Assembly: GCF_002018365.1 (NCBI RefSeq)
Contig: NZ_MVKX01000003.1
Span: forward strand, 186,001-250,000
Direction: 5' to 3'
Length of the DNA stretch: 64,000 nucleotides
Origin: Acinetobacter amyesii
GTDB lineage: Bacteria; Pseudomonadota; Gammaproteobacteria; Pseudomonadales; Moraxellaceae
Below are positions 45,885 through 56,451 of the stretch, piece by piece. Numbering within the stretch: the first letter of the stretch is position 1; each line of letters begins with the position of its first letter. Both the position numbers and the translations under genes were made by a program. The notes below the pieces were generated by a model. It ran no database searches. It was not told the DNA's origin and saw only the letters and a program-made list of their open reading frames with translations.

Positions 45885-46781
45885 TTAAGCTTCAACAGTG
45901 GATAAAACGCGTTCTGCAAACATTTCTGCAGTACGTGCAGCTGCCGCAGTCATAATGTCGAGGTTACCTGCATATTTAGGAAGATAATCACCTAAACCTT
46001 CAACTTCTAAGAAGATTGAAACACGGTTACCGTCAAATACAGGACCATTTACAAGTTTGTAACCTGGTACATATTTTTGAACTTCAAGAATCATCGCATG
46101 CACAGATGCTGTGATTGCTGCTTGATCCGGCTCACCTTCCACAAGACAGTGAACAGTATCACGCATCATCAGTGGTGGCTCAGCAGGGTTAATGATGATG
46201 ATCGCTTTACCTTGTTTCGCACCGCCCACTTTTTCAATAGCACCGGCAGTTGTACGAGTAAATTCATCAATGTTTTTACGTGTACCTGGACCCACAGATT
46301 TTGTTGAAACTGTTGCAATGATCTCGCCATATTCAACAGGCTGAACTCGTGAAATCGCAGCAACCATAGGAATCGTTGCCTGACCACCACATGTCACCAT
46401 GTTGACGTTCGGAACTTCACCTGCATCCAATAACGCTTCTAAGTTTACTGGTGGTACGCAGAATGGACCGATTGCAGCAGGTGTTAAGTCAATCATTAAC
46501 ACGCCAAGTTCATTTAATTTGCGGCTGTTTTCAGCATGAACATAGGCAGAAGTTGCATCAAATGCGATTTTGATTTCGTCTTCAAGCACGTGTGGAAGTA
46601 AACCATCTACGCCTTCAGCAGTGGTTTTCAAACCCATTTTAGCAGCGCGAGCCAAACCTTCAGACGTCGGGTCAATACCAACCATCCAAACTGGTTCTAA
46701 AAATTCGCTGCGTTGAAGTTTGTAAAGCAAGTCAGTACCAATGTTCCCTGGACCGATCAATGCACATTTAATCTTTTTCAT
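45885..46781 (-). CDS. mhpF: Acetaldehyde dehydrogenase (acylating)
   Basis: A 298-residue partner of the aldolase, converting acetaldehyde, CoA and NAD to acetyl-CoA. The cofactor motif is [16 protein letters not shown]. The catalytic cysteine is in [42 protein letters not shown] is a further family segment. It lies between mhpD and mhpE in one operon. Confidence 0.96.
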   Translation of the reverse strand: MKKIKCALIGPGNIGTDLLYKLQRSEFLEPVWMVGIDPTSEGLARAAKMGLKTTAEGVDGLLPHVLEDEIKIAFDATSAYVHAENSRKLNELGVLMIDLTPAAIGPFCVPPVNLEALLDAGEVPNVNMVTCGGQATIPMVAAISRVQPVEYGEIIATVSTKSVGPGTRKNIDEFTRTTAGAIEKVGGAKQGKAIIIINPAEPPLMMRDTVHCLVEGEPDQAAITASVHAMILEVQKYVPGYKLVNGPVFDGNRVSIFLEVEGLGDYLPKYAGNLDIMTAAAARTAEMFAERVLSTVEA

Positions 46782-46817
46782 GAATGTGTACTCTTAAAAA
46801 TTCCGTAAAACCCAAGC

Positions 46818-47615
46818 TTATTTCGCTGCAAATGCTGCAGTCACAGAACCAAAGCCTTCAATTTCAACTTTGAATTCATCACCAGGATTTGCCACAACCA
46901 TTGGGCCTAAAGCACCGGTCAATACGATGTCACCTGCAAGCAATGGACGACCTCGACGAACCATTTCGTCAGCCAACCATACTGCTGCATTTAATGGGTT
47001 AGAAAGACATGCTTTACCCACACCTTGTGAAACCACTTCTTCACCACGAGTCATGACCATTTTGCAATTTACAAGGTCAAGATCTGCAAGTTTTACAGGC
47101 TTAGAACCCAGTACAAAACCTGCTGAAGATGCGTTATCTGCCACAGTATCAATCAACGAGATTTTCCAGTTTTCGATACGGCTATCGACCACTTCAATGG
47201 CAGGCAGTGCATATTCTGTTGCACTAATAATGTCTGCATAAGTGTGTTTTTCTTTGGTCAAGTCTTGGTTAATCACCAAAGCAATTTCTGCTTCAACTTT
47301 TGGCTGAATCAATAAACCAGCAGGGATTTCTTCACCATCGCCATACGCCATGTCAGCAAACAACATACCGAAGTCAGGTTGATCAACGCCTAACTGCGCT
47401 TGTACAACTTTTGAAGTTAAGCCAATTTTACGACCTACAAGGCGACGACCTTCTGCCACCGCACGTTTGGTATTCACTTCTTGAACGGCATAAGCAATAT
47501 CTACATCAGCACTTTCACCACCAAGTTGTGGACGGATCGGTGCAATCGCAGCCTGATTTACTTCCGCATCGCGTAATGCTTGCGCAACTGATTCAACAAC
47601 AGCAGAATTCGACAT
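46818..47615 (-). CDS. mhpD: 2-hydroxypenta-2,4-dienoate hydratase (2-keto-4-pentenoate hydratase)
   Basis: A 265-residue member of the fumarylacetoacetate hydrolase-like fold that hydrates 2-hydroxypentadienoate to 4-hydroxy-2-oxopentanoate. Motifs are GRKIGLTSKVVQAQLGVDQPDFG, PKVEAEIALVINQDL and LTGALGPMVVANPGD. AAGGAA precedes ATG 47615; the 12-codon extension is unlikely. It is the first gene of the mhpD-mhpF-mhpE operon, 36 bases ahead of mhpF. Confidence 0.94.
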   Translation of the reverse strand: MSNSAVVESVAQALRDAEVNQAAIAPIRPQLGGESADVDIAYAVQEVNTKRAVAEGRRLVGRKIGLTSKVVQAQLGVDQPDFGMLFADMAYGDGEEIPAGLLIQPKVEAEIALVINQDLTKEKHTYADIISATEYALPAIEVVDSRIENWKISLIDTVADNASSAGFVLGSKPVKLADLDLVNCKMVMTRGEEVVSQGVGKACLSNPLNAAVWLADEMVRRGRPLLAGDIVLTGALGPMVVANPGDEFKVEIEGFGSVTAAFAAK

Positions 47616-48257
47616 CAATGTTTCCTTAAACTGCAAAAATTGGATGCACAACGTGTTTCATCCCGATCACCATCAAAATCAAAGTGATGAAAGTCATGCC
47701 AGGATTCGCTTAACGCATTTCACTCGACACGCTACACGTTATGTTTAGATGCATTTAGCATCGAGATTTTAGAAAGTGAATACCAATACTTATTTTATTT
47801 ATGACTATAGCTATTAGCTATAAATTAATCACTATTTATTATTAATAATCAAAAACTTAAATCAAAATAAATAAATAGAATTCACGATTTTTTTCGTCCT
47901 TAAATCTGAATCTCGACCAAAAAACTTGGCTTATACGACTAAAAGATAAGATTGAAAGATTATTTTAGCGTCAGGCTATAATTTATACAATAGTGTTCAA
48001 TTTTATACAATTTAGTTTTATAATTTTTTATTTTTAAAATAATCCAATAAATAACAACAAGATAAAATCAATCATCCAAGTGAAAAACGATCCTAGCTTG
48101 TAATAAAACAACTAATAGCCGCGCCAAACGACAGAGCTGTGTCCGCTTAAGGTCTGCTTGTTATTGTTAAAAAATCTAGTGTTATCAGTTTTTTAAGATA
48201 ATTCAGCTCAATACATTTCAAAAAATACAGAGGATGCGTTGCCATTTCTTTAGCAAT
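47616..48257. other. mhpD upstream region
   Basis: About 640 AT-rich bases between the mhpD start and the phosphatase gene. It holds the palindrome at 47806-47822 and must contain the mhpD promoter. A plus-strand sequence near 47955-47980 (TTGAAA ... TATAAT, 19-base spacer) resembles a promoter but leads to no gene. No coding frame is convincing. Confidence 0.4.
47806..47822. promoter_or_regulatory. Perfect palindrome TATAGCTA-T-TAGCTATA upstream of mhpD
   Basis: A perfect 8-bp inverted repeat around one base, about 190 bases before the mhpD start. It could be an operator for a LysR- or IclR-type regulator of the lower pathway. Nothing in the window identifies the protein. Confidence 0.4.
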
Positions 48258-48287
48258 AAAAAAGGTGAAAACCAGTTTCACCTTTTT
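48258..48287. terminator. Terminator after the phosphatase gene
   Basis: The stem AAAAGGTGAAA / TTTCACCTTTT is flanked by A and T runs and lies just beyond the stop codon of the minus-strand gene. Confidence 0.85.
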
Positions 48288-48305
48288 ACTCGTTTGTATT
48301 TGCAA

Positions 48306-48974
48306 CTAAACAGCGAGACGCAATTTCACGTGTTCCAGCAGAAATTCCGTCAAATCATTAACTGTATGTGCAATATGTAAGGGCTGAAAATGCTGCAGCG
48401 TTTCTACCGTATGCACCCCATAGCTCACGCCTACACGCGGCATCTGAATATTCAGTGCCATTTCCAAGTCATACGACGTATCACCGACCATAATGGCTTG
48501 ATCGGCACGTAGCCCTGTTTCCGCCAAAATTTCTGCCAACATCAACGGATCTGGCTTAGATTTGGTTTCACTGGCTGCACGAGTCGCACGAAACAACTCA
48601 TGACTTTGGGTTTGAGCCAAGACACGGTCTAGCCCTTTACGGCTTTTTCCTGTTGCAACAGCCAATTGTAGACCGGCATCGCGTAATTCCTGCAACATGT
48701 CAGCGACACCTTCAAACCACATATCCCCTTTGGAATGGGCCACATAGTGATCGGCATAGCTTTGCAAAATTTCGCTGTGCAATTCAGGAACCGTCGGAAA
48801 TAAACGCTGTGCGACTTCCGGCAGACCTAAACCAATAATACTTTTCGCATCAGCATCGGTCAGTGGCTGTGAATATTGATCTGCTGCAAATTTTAAACTC
48901 GCCACAATTTGACCCACAGAATCAAATAAAGTGCCATCCCAATCGAAAATGACTAGTTTTACAGCTGAGTTCAT
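48306..48974 (-). CDS. HAD-family phosphoglycolate phosphatase-like hydrolase
   Basis: A 222-residue HAD hydrolase of the Gph/pyrophosphatase-like group. Motif I is IFDWDGTLFDSVGQI, motif II LAVATGKSRKGL, motif III KPDPLMLAEIL and motif IV MVGDTSYDLEMA. In many gammaproteobacteria such a gene lies beside rluC and rne, as here. It may dephosphorylate 2-phosphoglycolate from DNA repair or a related small phosphate ester. Confidence 0.85.
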   Translation of the reverse strand: MNSAVKLVIFDWDGTLFDSVGQIVASLKFAADQYSQPLTDADAKSIIGLGLPEVAQRLFPTVPELHSEILQSYADHYVAHSKGDMWFEGVADMLQELRDAGLQLAVATGKSRKGLDRVLAQTQSHELFRATRAASETKSKPDPLMLAEILAETGLRADQAIMVGDTSYDLEMALNIQMPRVGVSYGVHTVETLQHFQPLHIAHTVNDLTEFLLEHVKLRLAV

Positions 48975-49048
48975 ACGTTTTCCTAGATTTGATTCAGTGT
49001 TTGGTAATTCAGATTCTGGAGTGCATCAATTTATTTACCTCACCCCGG

Positions 49049-49069
49049 CCCTCTCCTTAATGGAGAGGG
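49049..49069. repeat. Intergenic palindrome CCCTCTCC-N5-GGAGAGGG
   Basis: A perfect 8-bp inverted repeat beyond the rluC stop codon. It is preceded by CTCACCCCGG, the commonly dispersed C-rich intergenic element also hinted at near 24214. Confidence 0.6.
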
Positions 49070-49125
49070 AGAAAGAAAACTTGCGAAGCAGTCCTGCTCA
49101 GAGAGAGAAGTCTAATATTTAAAAC

Positions 49126-50097
49126 TTACTCGTCATCTTCCGAAGACTTCACCACTTTGTCGGCTTTTTGCGCGCGTAGCTGCGCCACAAGGCTTTGCAT
49201 ATCTTCTGGCAATGGCGCTTCTATGGTTTGGTAACCTGGAATTTCTAAACGCATGGCATGCAGACATAAACGACGTGGCTTTGGACCACGGTATTCAGTT
49301 TCATGACCATATTTTTCATCACCCACCAATGGATGACCAATACTTAAACCATGCACACGGATCTGATGCGTACGACCCGAAAGTGGCGACGCATACACCA
49401 ATGTGGCATGCATAAAACGTTCTTTCACGTTCCACAGCGTCTTCGACTCTTTACCTTCTTTAGGTGATACACGTACACGACGCTCGCCATTCGCCAATTC
49501 ATAACGATGCAAAGGCTGATCAATCAGTTGCTTATCCAAACTCACCACGCCTTTCACCACAGCAGCATAGGTTTTTTGGATTTTGTGTTCGCGTAGCATG
49601 TCTTGTAAGCTTTTTAACACGCTACGTTTTTTCGAAATCATCACCAAACCAGAAGTGTCGCGGTCAATTCGGTGAATCAGCTCTAGGTATTTCTTCCCTG
49701 TTGCGGCACGTAAACCTTCGATCAAGCCATACGCCACACCACTACCGCCGTGAACAGCAATACCCGAAGGTTTATTCACTACCATTAAGCCTTCATCTTC
49801 GTACACCACACGACTCAGTAAGCTTTGCGCGACTTTGTCCGATACGGGAACCGCAGACTCATCTTTTTGCTCATAACGAATTGGAGCAACTCGAACTTGG
49901 TCACCAATATTGAGTTTGGTTTCTGCTTTGACACGTTTTTTATTGACGCGGACTTGGCTTTCACGAATCAGACGATAAATGCGACTTTTAGGCACACCTT
50001 TCAGACGACTAAACAGGAAATTATCAATACGTTGACCCGCCTGATGCTCGTCCACTTCAAACCAGGTGACGCTTTGCCATTCTTGCGTAGAATTCAT
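49126..50097 (-). CDS. rluC: 23S rRNA pseudouridine(955/2504/2580) synthase RluC
   Basis: A 323-residue RluA-family enzyme. An S4 RNA-binding domain (residues about 18-75, RIDNFLFSRLKGVPKSRIYRLIRESQVRVNKKR) precedes the catalytic domain. The latter has VVNKPSGIAVHGGSG and LIHRIDRDTSGLVMISK, with the catalytic aspartate in HRIDRDTSG. GRTHQIRVH is also present. It is divergent from rne, the usual gammaproteobacterial order for rluC. Confidence 0.94.
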   Translation of the reverse strand: MNSTQEWQSVTWFEVDEHQAGQRIDNFLFSRLKGVPKSRIYRLIRESQVRVNKKRVKAETKLNIGDQVRVAPIRYEQKDESAVPVSDKVAQSLLSRVVYEDEGLMVVNKPSGIAVHGGSGVAYGLIEGLRAATGKKYLELIHRIDRDTSGLVMISKKRSVLKSLQDMLREHKIQKTYAAVVKGVVSLDKQLIDQPLHRYELANGERRVRVSPKEGKESKTLWNVKERFMHATLVYASPLSGRTHQIRVHGLSIGHPLVGDEKYGHETEYRGPKPRRLCLHAMRLEIPGYQTIEAPLPEDMQSLVAQLRAQKADKVVKSSEDDE

Positions 50098-50855
50098 ACA
50101 GTTACTGTGACCTAAAAAAATACTAAAATTGATTAAAAAATGATCATTTAAGCTATACTTTTCGCAAGAAACATAAGCTTAGCCCATAGGCAGATGATGC
50201 AAGGTTTGATATAGTCAGCGCACGGAAACCACCGTAACTGAGTAAAAGTTGATTCATTTCAGTATTTACTGTCATTGAACTTTCAAGCAATTACTCATTT
50301 AGCTCGGAAAGGTCCCAAAAGAATTATGCCGACGCCGAAGGCTTATTATATCGGCAAAACTGCAAACTGTTGCGTTTAATTGTGCCGTAGGCACATAAAA
50401 CAGTTTGCCCCAAAAAAATATGTGCCAACCAAGGTTGGTTTTTAAACGTAAACTGATACACATCAGACCAGTCGCTCCCTGGAAATCGTGTTCAGGCCAC
50501 AACGTTTGATGCATTGGATCTGCACAGTTTGTAAAGGTACGATGATAATTCCGTATCAAGACGCTCTATCAGATATGAATGGATGCTCTTCGAGCAATGT
50601 GACAGTGAAAGTTACTCACATCCAATGCACCGTTTGTCCGCCAGTGAAACGCGTTCAGGTGACTTTAATCGTTTAAAAGATTGAAGCCGTATTGCCATCA
50701 TCAATACGTGAATCAAAAACCGTTGCCCACCCAAAGAAGGTCGGTACACATGCACAGAGGATGTTTTTCGATCTGTGTAACTTGATCCATGCTATCTGAT
50801 GCTCGCTACGAGTCAGGCGATGTTCTTCTGTGTATCACTATTAGGTGTTACACCC
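50098..50855 (+). promoter_or_regulatory. Long leader region of rne
   Basis: The 758 bases between rluC and rne hold divergent promoters and probably a long rne 5' untranslated region. A stem-loop pairs GCAAACTGTT (50362-50371) with AACAGTTTGC (50399-50408), with an inner GTGCC/GGCAC helix. In E. coli, RNase E limits its own synthesis by cutting a structured rne leader, so a similar role is likely here. A plus-strand ORF at 50488-50676 looks accidental. Confidence 0.5.
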
Positions 50856-53800
50856 ATGAAACGTATGTTGATTAATGCAACACATGCCGAAGAAATTCGC
50901 GTTGCACTTGTCACTGGTCAGCGTCTTTACGATTTTGACTTAGAGAATCGTACCCGTGAACAAAAAAAATCGAATATCTATAAAGGTCATGTGACTCGCG
51001 TAGAGCCGTCTTTAGAAGCTGTATTTGTTGAATACGGTGCAGGTCGTCAAGGTTTCTTGTCGATGCGCGAAATTGCTAATTCTTATTACAAAGCAGATCC
51101 TCGCCAAACTTCAAACATCCGCGAATTGATCACTGAAGGCACTGAGCTTTTGGTTCAAGTGGAAAAAGAAGAACGTGGTAATAAAGGTGCTGCCCTTTCT
51201 ACATTTATCTCACTTGCTGGTCGTTATTTGGTCTTGATGCCAAACAACCCGAAAGGTGGCGGTATTAGCCGTCAAATTTCAGGTTCAGTTCGTGAAGAAT
51301 TGAAAGAAATGTTGGCGTCTTTAAATGTCCCTCGTGGCATGAGCGTGATTGTACGTACAGCTGGTATTGGTCGTTCTCAAGAAGAACTGCAACTTGACCT
51401 TCAACACTTGCTGGACCTTTGGGCACAAATCCAAAGCACATCAAGTTCAGGTCCATCACCAATGTTGGTTCACCAAGAAGCCGGTGTGGTTACACGTGCG
51501 ATTCGTGACTATTTACGTGATGATGTTGCTGAAATTTTAATTGACTCTGAGCAAGCGTATAACGAAGCCTATAACTTTGTTAAAGCGGTGATGCCACGTC
51601 AAATCGACAAGTTAAAAACTTATACGTTAAATGAACCGTTATTTGCTCATTTTGGTATCGAAAGTCAAATCCAAACGGCCTATGAACGTGAAGTAAAACT
51701 TCCTTCTGGCGGTTCAATTGTGATTGACCAAACTGAAGCATTGGTTTCCATTGATATTAACTCTGCAAAATCAACACGTGGTAGCGATGTAGAAGATACA
51801 GCGCTGAATACCAACCTTGAAGCTGCTGAAGAAATTGCTCGCCAATTACGTTTACGTGATATCGGTGGTTTGGTAGTGATCGATTTCATCGACATGACCA
51901 AAGACCGTAACCAACGTATGGTTGAAGCTAAACTTCGTGAAGCAACACAAAGCGACCGTGCGCGTATCCAATTCGGTCAATTGTCACGCTTTGGTTTGAT
52001 GGAAATGAGCCGTCAACGCTTACGTCCATCGCTTGAAGAAGCCACAGGTTATGTGTGCCCACGCTGTCATGGTACAGGTATGGTACGTGACCTACGCTCT
52101 TTATCACTTTCAATTATGCGTAAAGTGGAAGAAATTGCGCTACGCGAACGTCATGGTGAAGTTCAAGTTGAAGTGCCTGTTGAAATTGCTGCATTCTTAT
52201 TGAATGAAAAGCGTCACAGCCTTGTATATCTTGAGCAAACTTCAAATGTACGTGTGACTGTACTTCCACACCCTCACCTAGAAACACCACATTACGAAAT
52301 TTCGTATAATCCTGAAGGCTTTGCACCGACAAGCTATGAACGTACTGAAGCAACACGTTCTAGCGAAAAAGAATTAGGTTACGAAGCATCTGAGTGGCAT
52401 TTAGGTGAAGAACAGGCCGCTGCTGCTCAGCAACAAGCACCTGTACAACAACAAGAAAAAGGCCACAAAAAGAATAAGCAACAACCCGTTGCTGCTCAAC
52501 AAGCACCTGCACAAGTTGCCGCTCCTGCTGCATCATCTAGTCCATGTGCATGGTTAGAAAACTTATTTGTTCAAAAACAAGCTGCAACCGTTGACCAGTC
52601 GCGTACTGCAAACAATGCCGCTGCTGCAATTGAACAAATGGTAAATGGCGGTGCTGCAAGCCGTGGCCAGTTTGGTCAAATTACCCCTGCATCGGCAGCG
52701 CCTGCTGTTGTCGCAGACAATAATGCTTACCTTGCGCCTTCTTCTGTTGTGCACAAACAAGAACGTGACAGCCATTCAGAAAAAGCTGACCGTGAAGAAA
52801 AACGTCACAACAAAAAGCGTACTAAGCATAAAGAACCACGTGAACAAGAAGCTCAACCGCATCAAGTTCATGAAGAAGTGTTACAACCTTCACGTCAAGA
52901 CCGTCAAGAACAGCGTAATAACGAAGCACGTCAAAACGAACGCCAAGAGCAACGTTCTGAACGTCAAGAACCGCGCCAAGACAACCGTCAAGACCAACGT
53001 GAAAACCGTCGTAACTCACGTCGTCAACACAACAACGAACAAGTACAGCAAGATGTTCAAAACAATGAACAACCGCAGTCTGTTCCACGTCGTGACCGCA
53101 ACAACCAACAACGTCCAAATCGCCCAAATCGCCACCGCGATCAAAGCGTATTGAACGAGCAAGCGATTGCTCAGGAAGTTGCAACTGAGCAACAACCTGA
53201 AAATCGCAATCAACGTCAACCTAAAGTTGAAGTTGTTGATGCACCACGTCAAGACGTGATGCCAACAGCACTTGTGGTGAATGTTGATCAAGCTCAAAGC
53301 GAAATCGTAGCGCTGAATACTGCTCCAGCAGTTGAAAAACCTGTAGAAACCCCAGTGGTCGAAAAGGCCGCTGTCGTTGAAGCAGCAAAAGTGGAAAAAC
53401 CTGCGACTGAAACAAAAGATGCTGTGCATAAACCACAGCATGCGCAGCAAAAACCGTCTCGTGCAAGCAATGACCCACGTCAACGCCGCCGTGAACAGCG
53501 TGCAGCTCGTGCTCAACAAGCACAGGCTCCGAAAATTGCGCCATCTCAAGTGCCGACACTAGGTCAATACACTGTAAGCAGCTTGATTAAGCATGTATAC
53601 GGTGAAGACTGCTCTGTACTGATTGAGCAATTTGGCTTAATTCCAACATTCAACCGTGCATTGCAAAAATTCACGGAAGAATATGCCGCAACTTTGACTG
53701 CACCTGCAGCTGAAACAGCTGTAGAGAAAAAGCCTGTTACTCGTGATGTTCAAGTTGCAAAAGCTGCACCTGAAGCTGAACCAGCGCCAATGTTGGATTT

Positions 53801-54284
53801 AACGCCACCAAAACCTGTATCAGATAAACGTGTTGCTAATGACCCACGTGAGCGTCGTCGCCTTGCTAAACTTGCCGCTGAACAAGCGAAACAAGACCAA
53901 GCAAAAGCACATGCTGAAGTGGAAGCTACTCCTGTCGCAGACACTGCTGTTGAGGCGCCTGTAGTTGCAGAAGCTGAAGCTGCTACAGTTGAAGCCAATG
54001 TATCCGACGTTGCAGTTCAAACTGAAACATCTGAACCGCCTCAAACTGAAGTACCGACACCCGTTCAAGCCGAACTCGATGTGAGTGCGCAGCCTGAAAA
54101 GACGGAAGAAGTGTCTAAAGCTCCTACTAAACCAGTAGAAGAAAAAGCTCAAGCCGTTGAATCGGAAAAGAAAGTTGAGGTTCCTGTAGACGAAAACTCG
54201 GCCGCTGAAGGTGAAAAACCTGCACGCCCTCGTCGTCCTCGCGGTCGTCCACCGAAAAAAGCAAACACCGCAACTGAGCAGTAA
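50856..54284 (+). CDS. rne: Ribonuclease E
   Basis: The 1142-residue endoribonuclease is the scaffold of the RNA degradosome. The S1 domain lies near residues 35-125 ([28 protein letters not shown]). The DNase I-like catalytic site has [12 protein letters not shown] and VVIDFIDM. The zinc-link CPRCHGTG has cysteines 401 and 404. The C-terminal half is a long disordered region rich in Gln, Arg, Ala and Glu ([20 protein letters not shown]) for RNA and partner binding. It ends in [15 protein letters not shown], an AT-hook-like tail. Start 50856 matches the conserved [13 protein letters not shown]. Confidence 0.97.
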   Translation: MKRMLINATHAEEIRVALVTGQRLYDFDLENRTREQKKSNIYKGHVTRVEPSLEAVFVEYGAGRQGFLSMREIANSYYKADPRQTSNIRELITEGTELLVQVEKEERGNKGAALSTFISLAGRYLVLMPNNPKGGGISRQISGSVREELKEMLASLNVPRGMSVIVRTAGIGRSQEELQLDLQHLLDLWAQIQSTSSSGPSPMLVHQEAGVVTRAIRDYLRDDVAEILIDSEQAYNEAYNFVKAVMPRQIDKLKTYTLNEPLFAHFGIESQIQTAYEREVKLPSGGSIVIDQTEALVSIDINSAKSTRGSDVEDTALNTNLEAAEEIARQLRLRDIGGLVVIDFIDMTKDRNQRMVEAKLREATQSDRARIQFGQLSRFGLMEMSRQRLRPSLEEATGYVCPRCHGTGMVRDLRSLSLSIMRKVEEIALRERHGEVQVEVPVEIAAFLLNEKRHSLVYLEQTSNVRVTVLPHPHLETPHYEISYNPEGFAPTSYERTEATRSSEKELGYEASEWHLGEEQAAAAQQQAPVQQQEKGHKKNKQQPVAAQQAPAQVAAPAASSSPCAWLENLFVQKQAATVDQSRTANNAAAAIEQMVNGGAASRGQFGQITPASAAPAVVADNNAYLAPSSVVHKQERDSHSEKADREEKRHNKKRTKHKEPREQEAQPHQVHEEVLQPSRQDRQEQRNNEARQNERQEQRSERQEPRQDNRQDQRENRRNSRRQHNNEQVQQDVQNNEQPQSVPRRDRNNQQRPNRPNRHRDQSVLNEQAIAQEVATEQQPENRNQRQPKVEVVDAPRQDVMPTALVVNVDQAQSEIVALNTAPAVEKPVETPVVEKAAVVEAAKVEKPATETKDAVHKPQHAQQKPSRASNDPRQRRREQRAARAQQAQAPKIAPSQVPTLGQYTVSSLIKHVYGEDCSVLIEQFGLIPTFNRALQKFTEEYAATLTAPAAETAVEKKPVTRDVQVAKAAPEAEPAPMLDLTPPKPVSDKRVANDPRERRRLAKLAAEQAKQDQAKAHAEVEATPVADTAVEAPVVAEAEAATVEANVSDVAVQTETSEPPQTEVPTPVQAELDVSAQPEKTEEVSKAPTKPVEEKAQAVESEKKVEVPVDENSAAEGEKPARPRRPRGRPPKKANTATEQ

Positions 54285-54309
54285 TTTGCTATTTTGCAGG
54301 TGAATAAAA

Positions 54310-54342
54310 AAATCCAGTCATTTCGGTGACTGGTTTTTTTTT
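54310..54342 (+). terminator. Intrinsic terminator after rne
   Basis: The stem CCAGTCA / TGACTGG with a six-base loop is followed by nine T. Confidence 0.92.
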
Positions 54343-54469
54343 GATACTTTTGTCAAATTAGGTTGATTGCACTAGATCGAAACGATTAAAAGACAATTGT
54401 AGAATTTGCTGCAAATTTCATTGCAAAGAAATAGACCGTATCGGATTACGAAAAATAAATAGGATTCAC

Positions 54470-56311
54470 ATGAGCCAAACTACACAACACGACCTTATTG
54501 GGATTGCTGATGTTGCAGCAAAAATTCCCGCGTTCATTAGCAAAGTACCCAACCTGTTGAGTGGTCTAAAGCAAGCCTATTTACGTACCCCAAATACTTC
54601 CGCAGGCTTAGGAATTGCATTTGAAAAAGCAGTAAAGCGTAATCCCAAAGGTTATGCACTTTATTTTGAAGAGCAAAAATATACCTATAACGAATTAAAT
54701 GAATGGGCCAATCAAATTGGTCACTATTACCTAGCACTCGGTGCAAAAAAAGGCGATGTGATTGCAGTGATGATCGAGAACCGATCTGAACTCGTGGCAA
54801 CCATCGTGGCACTAGCCAAAATTGGCGTCACCAGTGCTTTGGTCAACACCTCACAAGTCGGCAAAGTGCTGACACACAGCATCAACTTAGTAAACCCAAT
54901 TGCGGTGATTGTGGGCGAAGAATGCCGTCAAGCCGTAGAAGAGATTCGTAATGATCTCAGTGTGGCTGCAGATCGTTTACATTGGTTCGCAGATCAGGCC
55001 ACTCGAGTGGATGCTGGTCAAGCACCTAAAGGCTTCTTAAACCTTGCAGAAGCGATTGATGAATTTCCAAAATTCAATACACCCACCACTGCAAGTGTAA
55101 AAGGCAAAGACGGCCTATTTTATATCTACACCTCTGGGACAACAGGCTTACCTAAAGCGGTGATTTTCACCAACAGCCGTTGGACTTTGGCTTATGGAAC
55201 ATATGGTCACGTCCTCAATTTGAACAAAGATGATGTGATGTATGTGACCTTGCCGCTCTATCACGCTACAGGCACTGTAGTTTGTTGGTGTGGGGTGATT
55301 GCCGGTAGCGCCACCCTTGCCCTGCGTCGCAAGTTTTCAACCTCATCGTTTTGGAAAGATGTACAAAAATTTGATGCGTCAGCCATTGGCTATGTGGGCG
55401 AACTTTGCCGCTATTTAATGGATGCTCCACATTCAGACCTTGAAAAAGGCCATCGTGTGAAAAAAATGATTGGTAACGGCATGCGACCAAACATTTGGGA
55501 TAAGTTTAAAGAACGCTTTGGAGTCGAAGAAGTCCTTGAACTTTATGCTTCAAGTGAAGGCAATGTCGGCTTTAGTAATGTGTTTAACTTCGACAATACT
55601 GTTGGTTTTTCACCAACGCCTTATGCGATTATTCAGTTTGATAAAGAAAAAAATGAAGCTGTACATGATGCTAAAGGTCGCTGCATTAAAGTGAAAAAAG
55701 GCGAAGTCGGCTTACTCATCGGTAAAATTACCCGTCGCTCACCTTTCGATGGCTATACCGATACGGAAAAAAACAAATCCGTCATTATGAAAGATGTGTT
55801 CAAGCATGGTGATTCATACTTCAACACTGGCGACTTGGTCCGTGACATTGGCTTCCGACATGCACAATTTGTCGACCGTCTAGGCGATACTTTCCGCTGG
55901 AAAGGTGAAAACGTCTCAACCACTGAAGTTGAAAACATGGTGAGTGAGTACGATAAAATTGCTGAAGCTGTGGTTTATGGCGTAGAAATTCCAGATACCA
56001 ATGGACGTGCAGGTATGGCTGCCATCACGCTCACCGATGGTGCCGAACTCAACGAACAAGATTGTAGTGAAATGGTTCTACAATTTAAAAAATGCTTACC
56101 AGCGTATGCTGTACCGGTATTTTTACGTGTACAGAAAAAAGTCGAAACCACAGGTACGTTTAAATACCAAAAAAATAAGCTGAAAGAACAAGCTTTTGAT
56201 CCCAAGCAAACAGATGAGCGAATCTTGGTTTTACTGCCGAACGCGAGTGCTTATTGTGACTTGACCCCTGAAATTTATAACAATATTCAGGCCTATCAAT
56301 ACCGTTTCTAA
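54470..56311 (+). CDS. Long-chain acyl-CoA synthetase (FATP/FadD6-like)
   Basis: A 613-residue AMP-forming ligase that activates fatty acids with ATP and CoA. Adenylate motifs are FYIYTSGTTGLPKAVIF, ELYASSEGNVGFSN and YFNTGDLVRDIGFRHAQFVDRLGDTFRWKGENVSTTEVE. The spacing and the sequence after YTSGTTG fit the very-long-chain/FATP-like branch rather than classic FadD. It is a single gene with its own hairpin end. The fatty acid range is unknown. Confidence 0.9.
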   Translation: MSQTTQHDLIGIADVAAKIPAFISKVPNLLSGLKQAYLRTPNTSAGLGIAFEKAVKRNPKGYALYFEEQKYTYNELNEWANQIGHYYLALGAKKGDVIAVMIENRSELVATIVALAKIGVTSALVNTSQVGKVLTHSINLVNPIAVIVGEECRQAVEEIRNDLSVAADRLHWFADQATRVDAGQAPKGFLNLAEAIDEFPKFNTPTTASVKGKDGLFYIYTSGTTGLPKAVIFTNSRWTLAYGTYGHVLNLNKDDVMYVTLPLYHATGTVVCWCGVIAGSATLALRRKFSTSSFWKDVQKFDASAIGYVGELCRYLMDAPHSDLEKGHRVKKMIGNGMRPNIWDKFKERFGVEEVLELYASSEGNVGFSNVFNFDNTVGFSPTPYAIIQFDKEKNEAVHDAKGRCIKVKKGEVGLLIGKITRRSPFDGYTDTEKNKSVIMKDVFKHGDSYFNTGDLVRDIGFRHAQFVDRLGDTFRWKGENVSTTEVENMVSEYDKIAEAVVYGVEIPDTNGRAGMAAITLTDGAELNEQDCSEMVLQFKKCLPAYAVPVFLRVQKKVETTGTFKYQKNKLKEQAFDPKQTDERILVLLPNASAYCDLTPEIYNNIQAYQYRF

Positions 56312-56320
56312 ATCAAACTT

Positions 56321-56355
56321 GCTCATTTTGACGACAATCACCCGTCAAAATGAGC
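56321..56355 (+). terminator. Strong hairpin after acyl-CoA synthetase gene
   Basis: A 13-bp perfect stem (GCTCATTTTGACG / CGTCAAAATGAGC) with a nine-base loop. No T run follows directly, so it may protect the mRNA end rather than terminate by itself. Confidence 0.6.
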
Positions 56356-56404
56356 CACATTGTTGTATTTATAATCAAACACAAGCAAGTTTATGATTTT
56401 TTAC

Positions 56405-56432
56405 TTGCGCTTGAAGCAGATCTTGCTACAAT
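56405..56432 (+). promoter_or_regulatory. Promoter of the lysine tRNA cluster
   Basis: TTGCGC and TACAAT are separated by 16 bases, and the -10 box ends 19 bases before the first tRNA gene. Confidence 0.5.
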
Positions 56433-56451
56433 ACGCACCATCAAGCGAAAT

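Noticed and set aside
47950..47985. Plus-strand promoter-like sequence TTGAAA...TATAAT in the mhpD upstream region
   Set aside because: The spacer is 19 bases and no gene or terminator-defined RNA follows on that strand.
50488..50676. 62-codon ORF with CTVC and CTVCPP in the rne leader
   Set aside because: The paired cysteines are suggestive, but there is no ribosome binding site and the region looks like structured leader RNA.
52850..53020. Repeat-rich region in rne as a CRISPR or tandem-repeat locus
   Set aside because: The repeats are short, imperfect and coding (RQ/QE-rich); there are no spacers or fixed direct repeats.
52645..53154. 169-codon plus-strand ORF inside rne
   Set aside because: Its Lys/Asn/Thr-rich product is the +1 shadow of the Gln/Arg-rich disordered region of RNase E.
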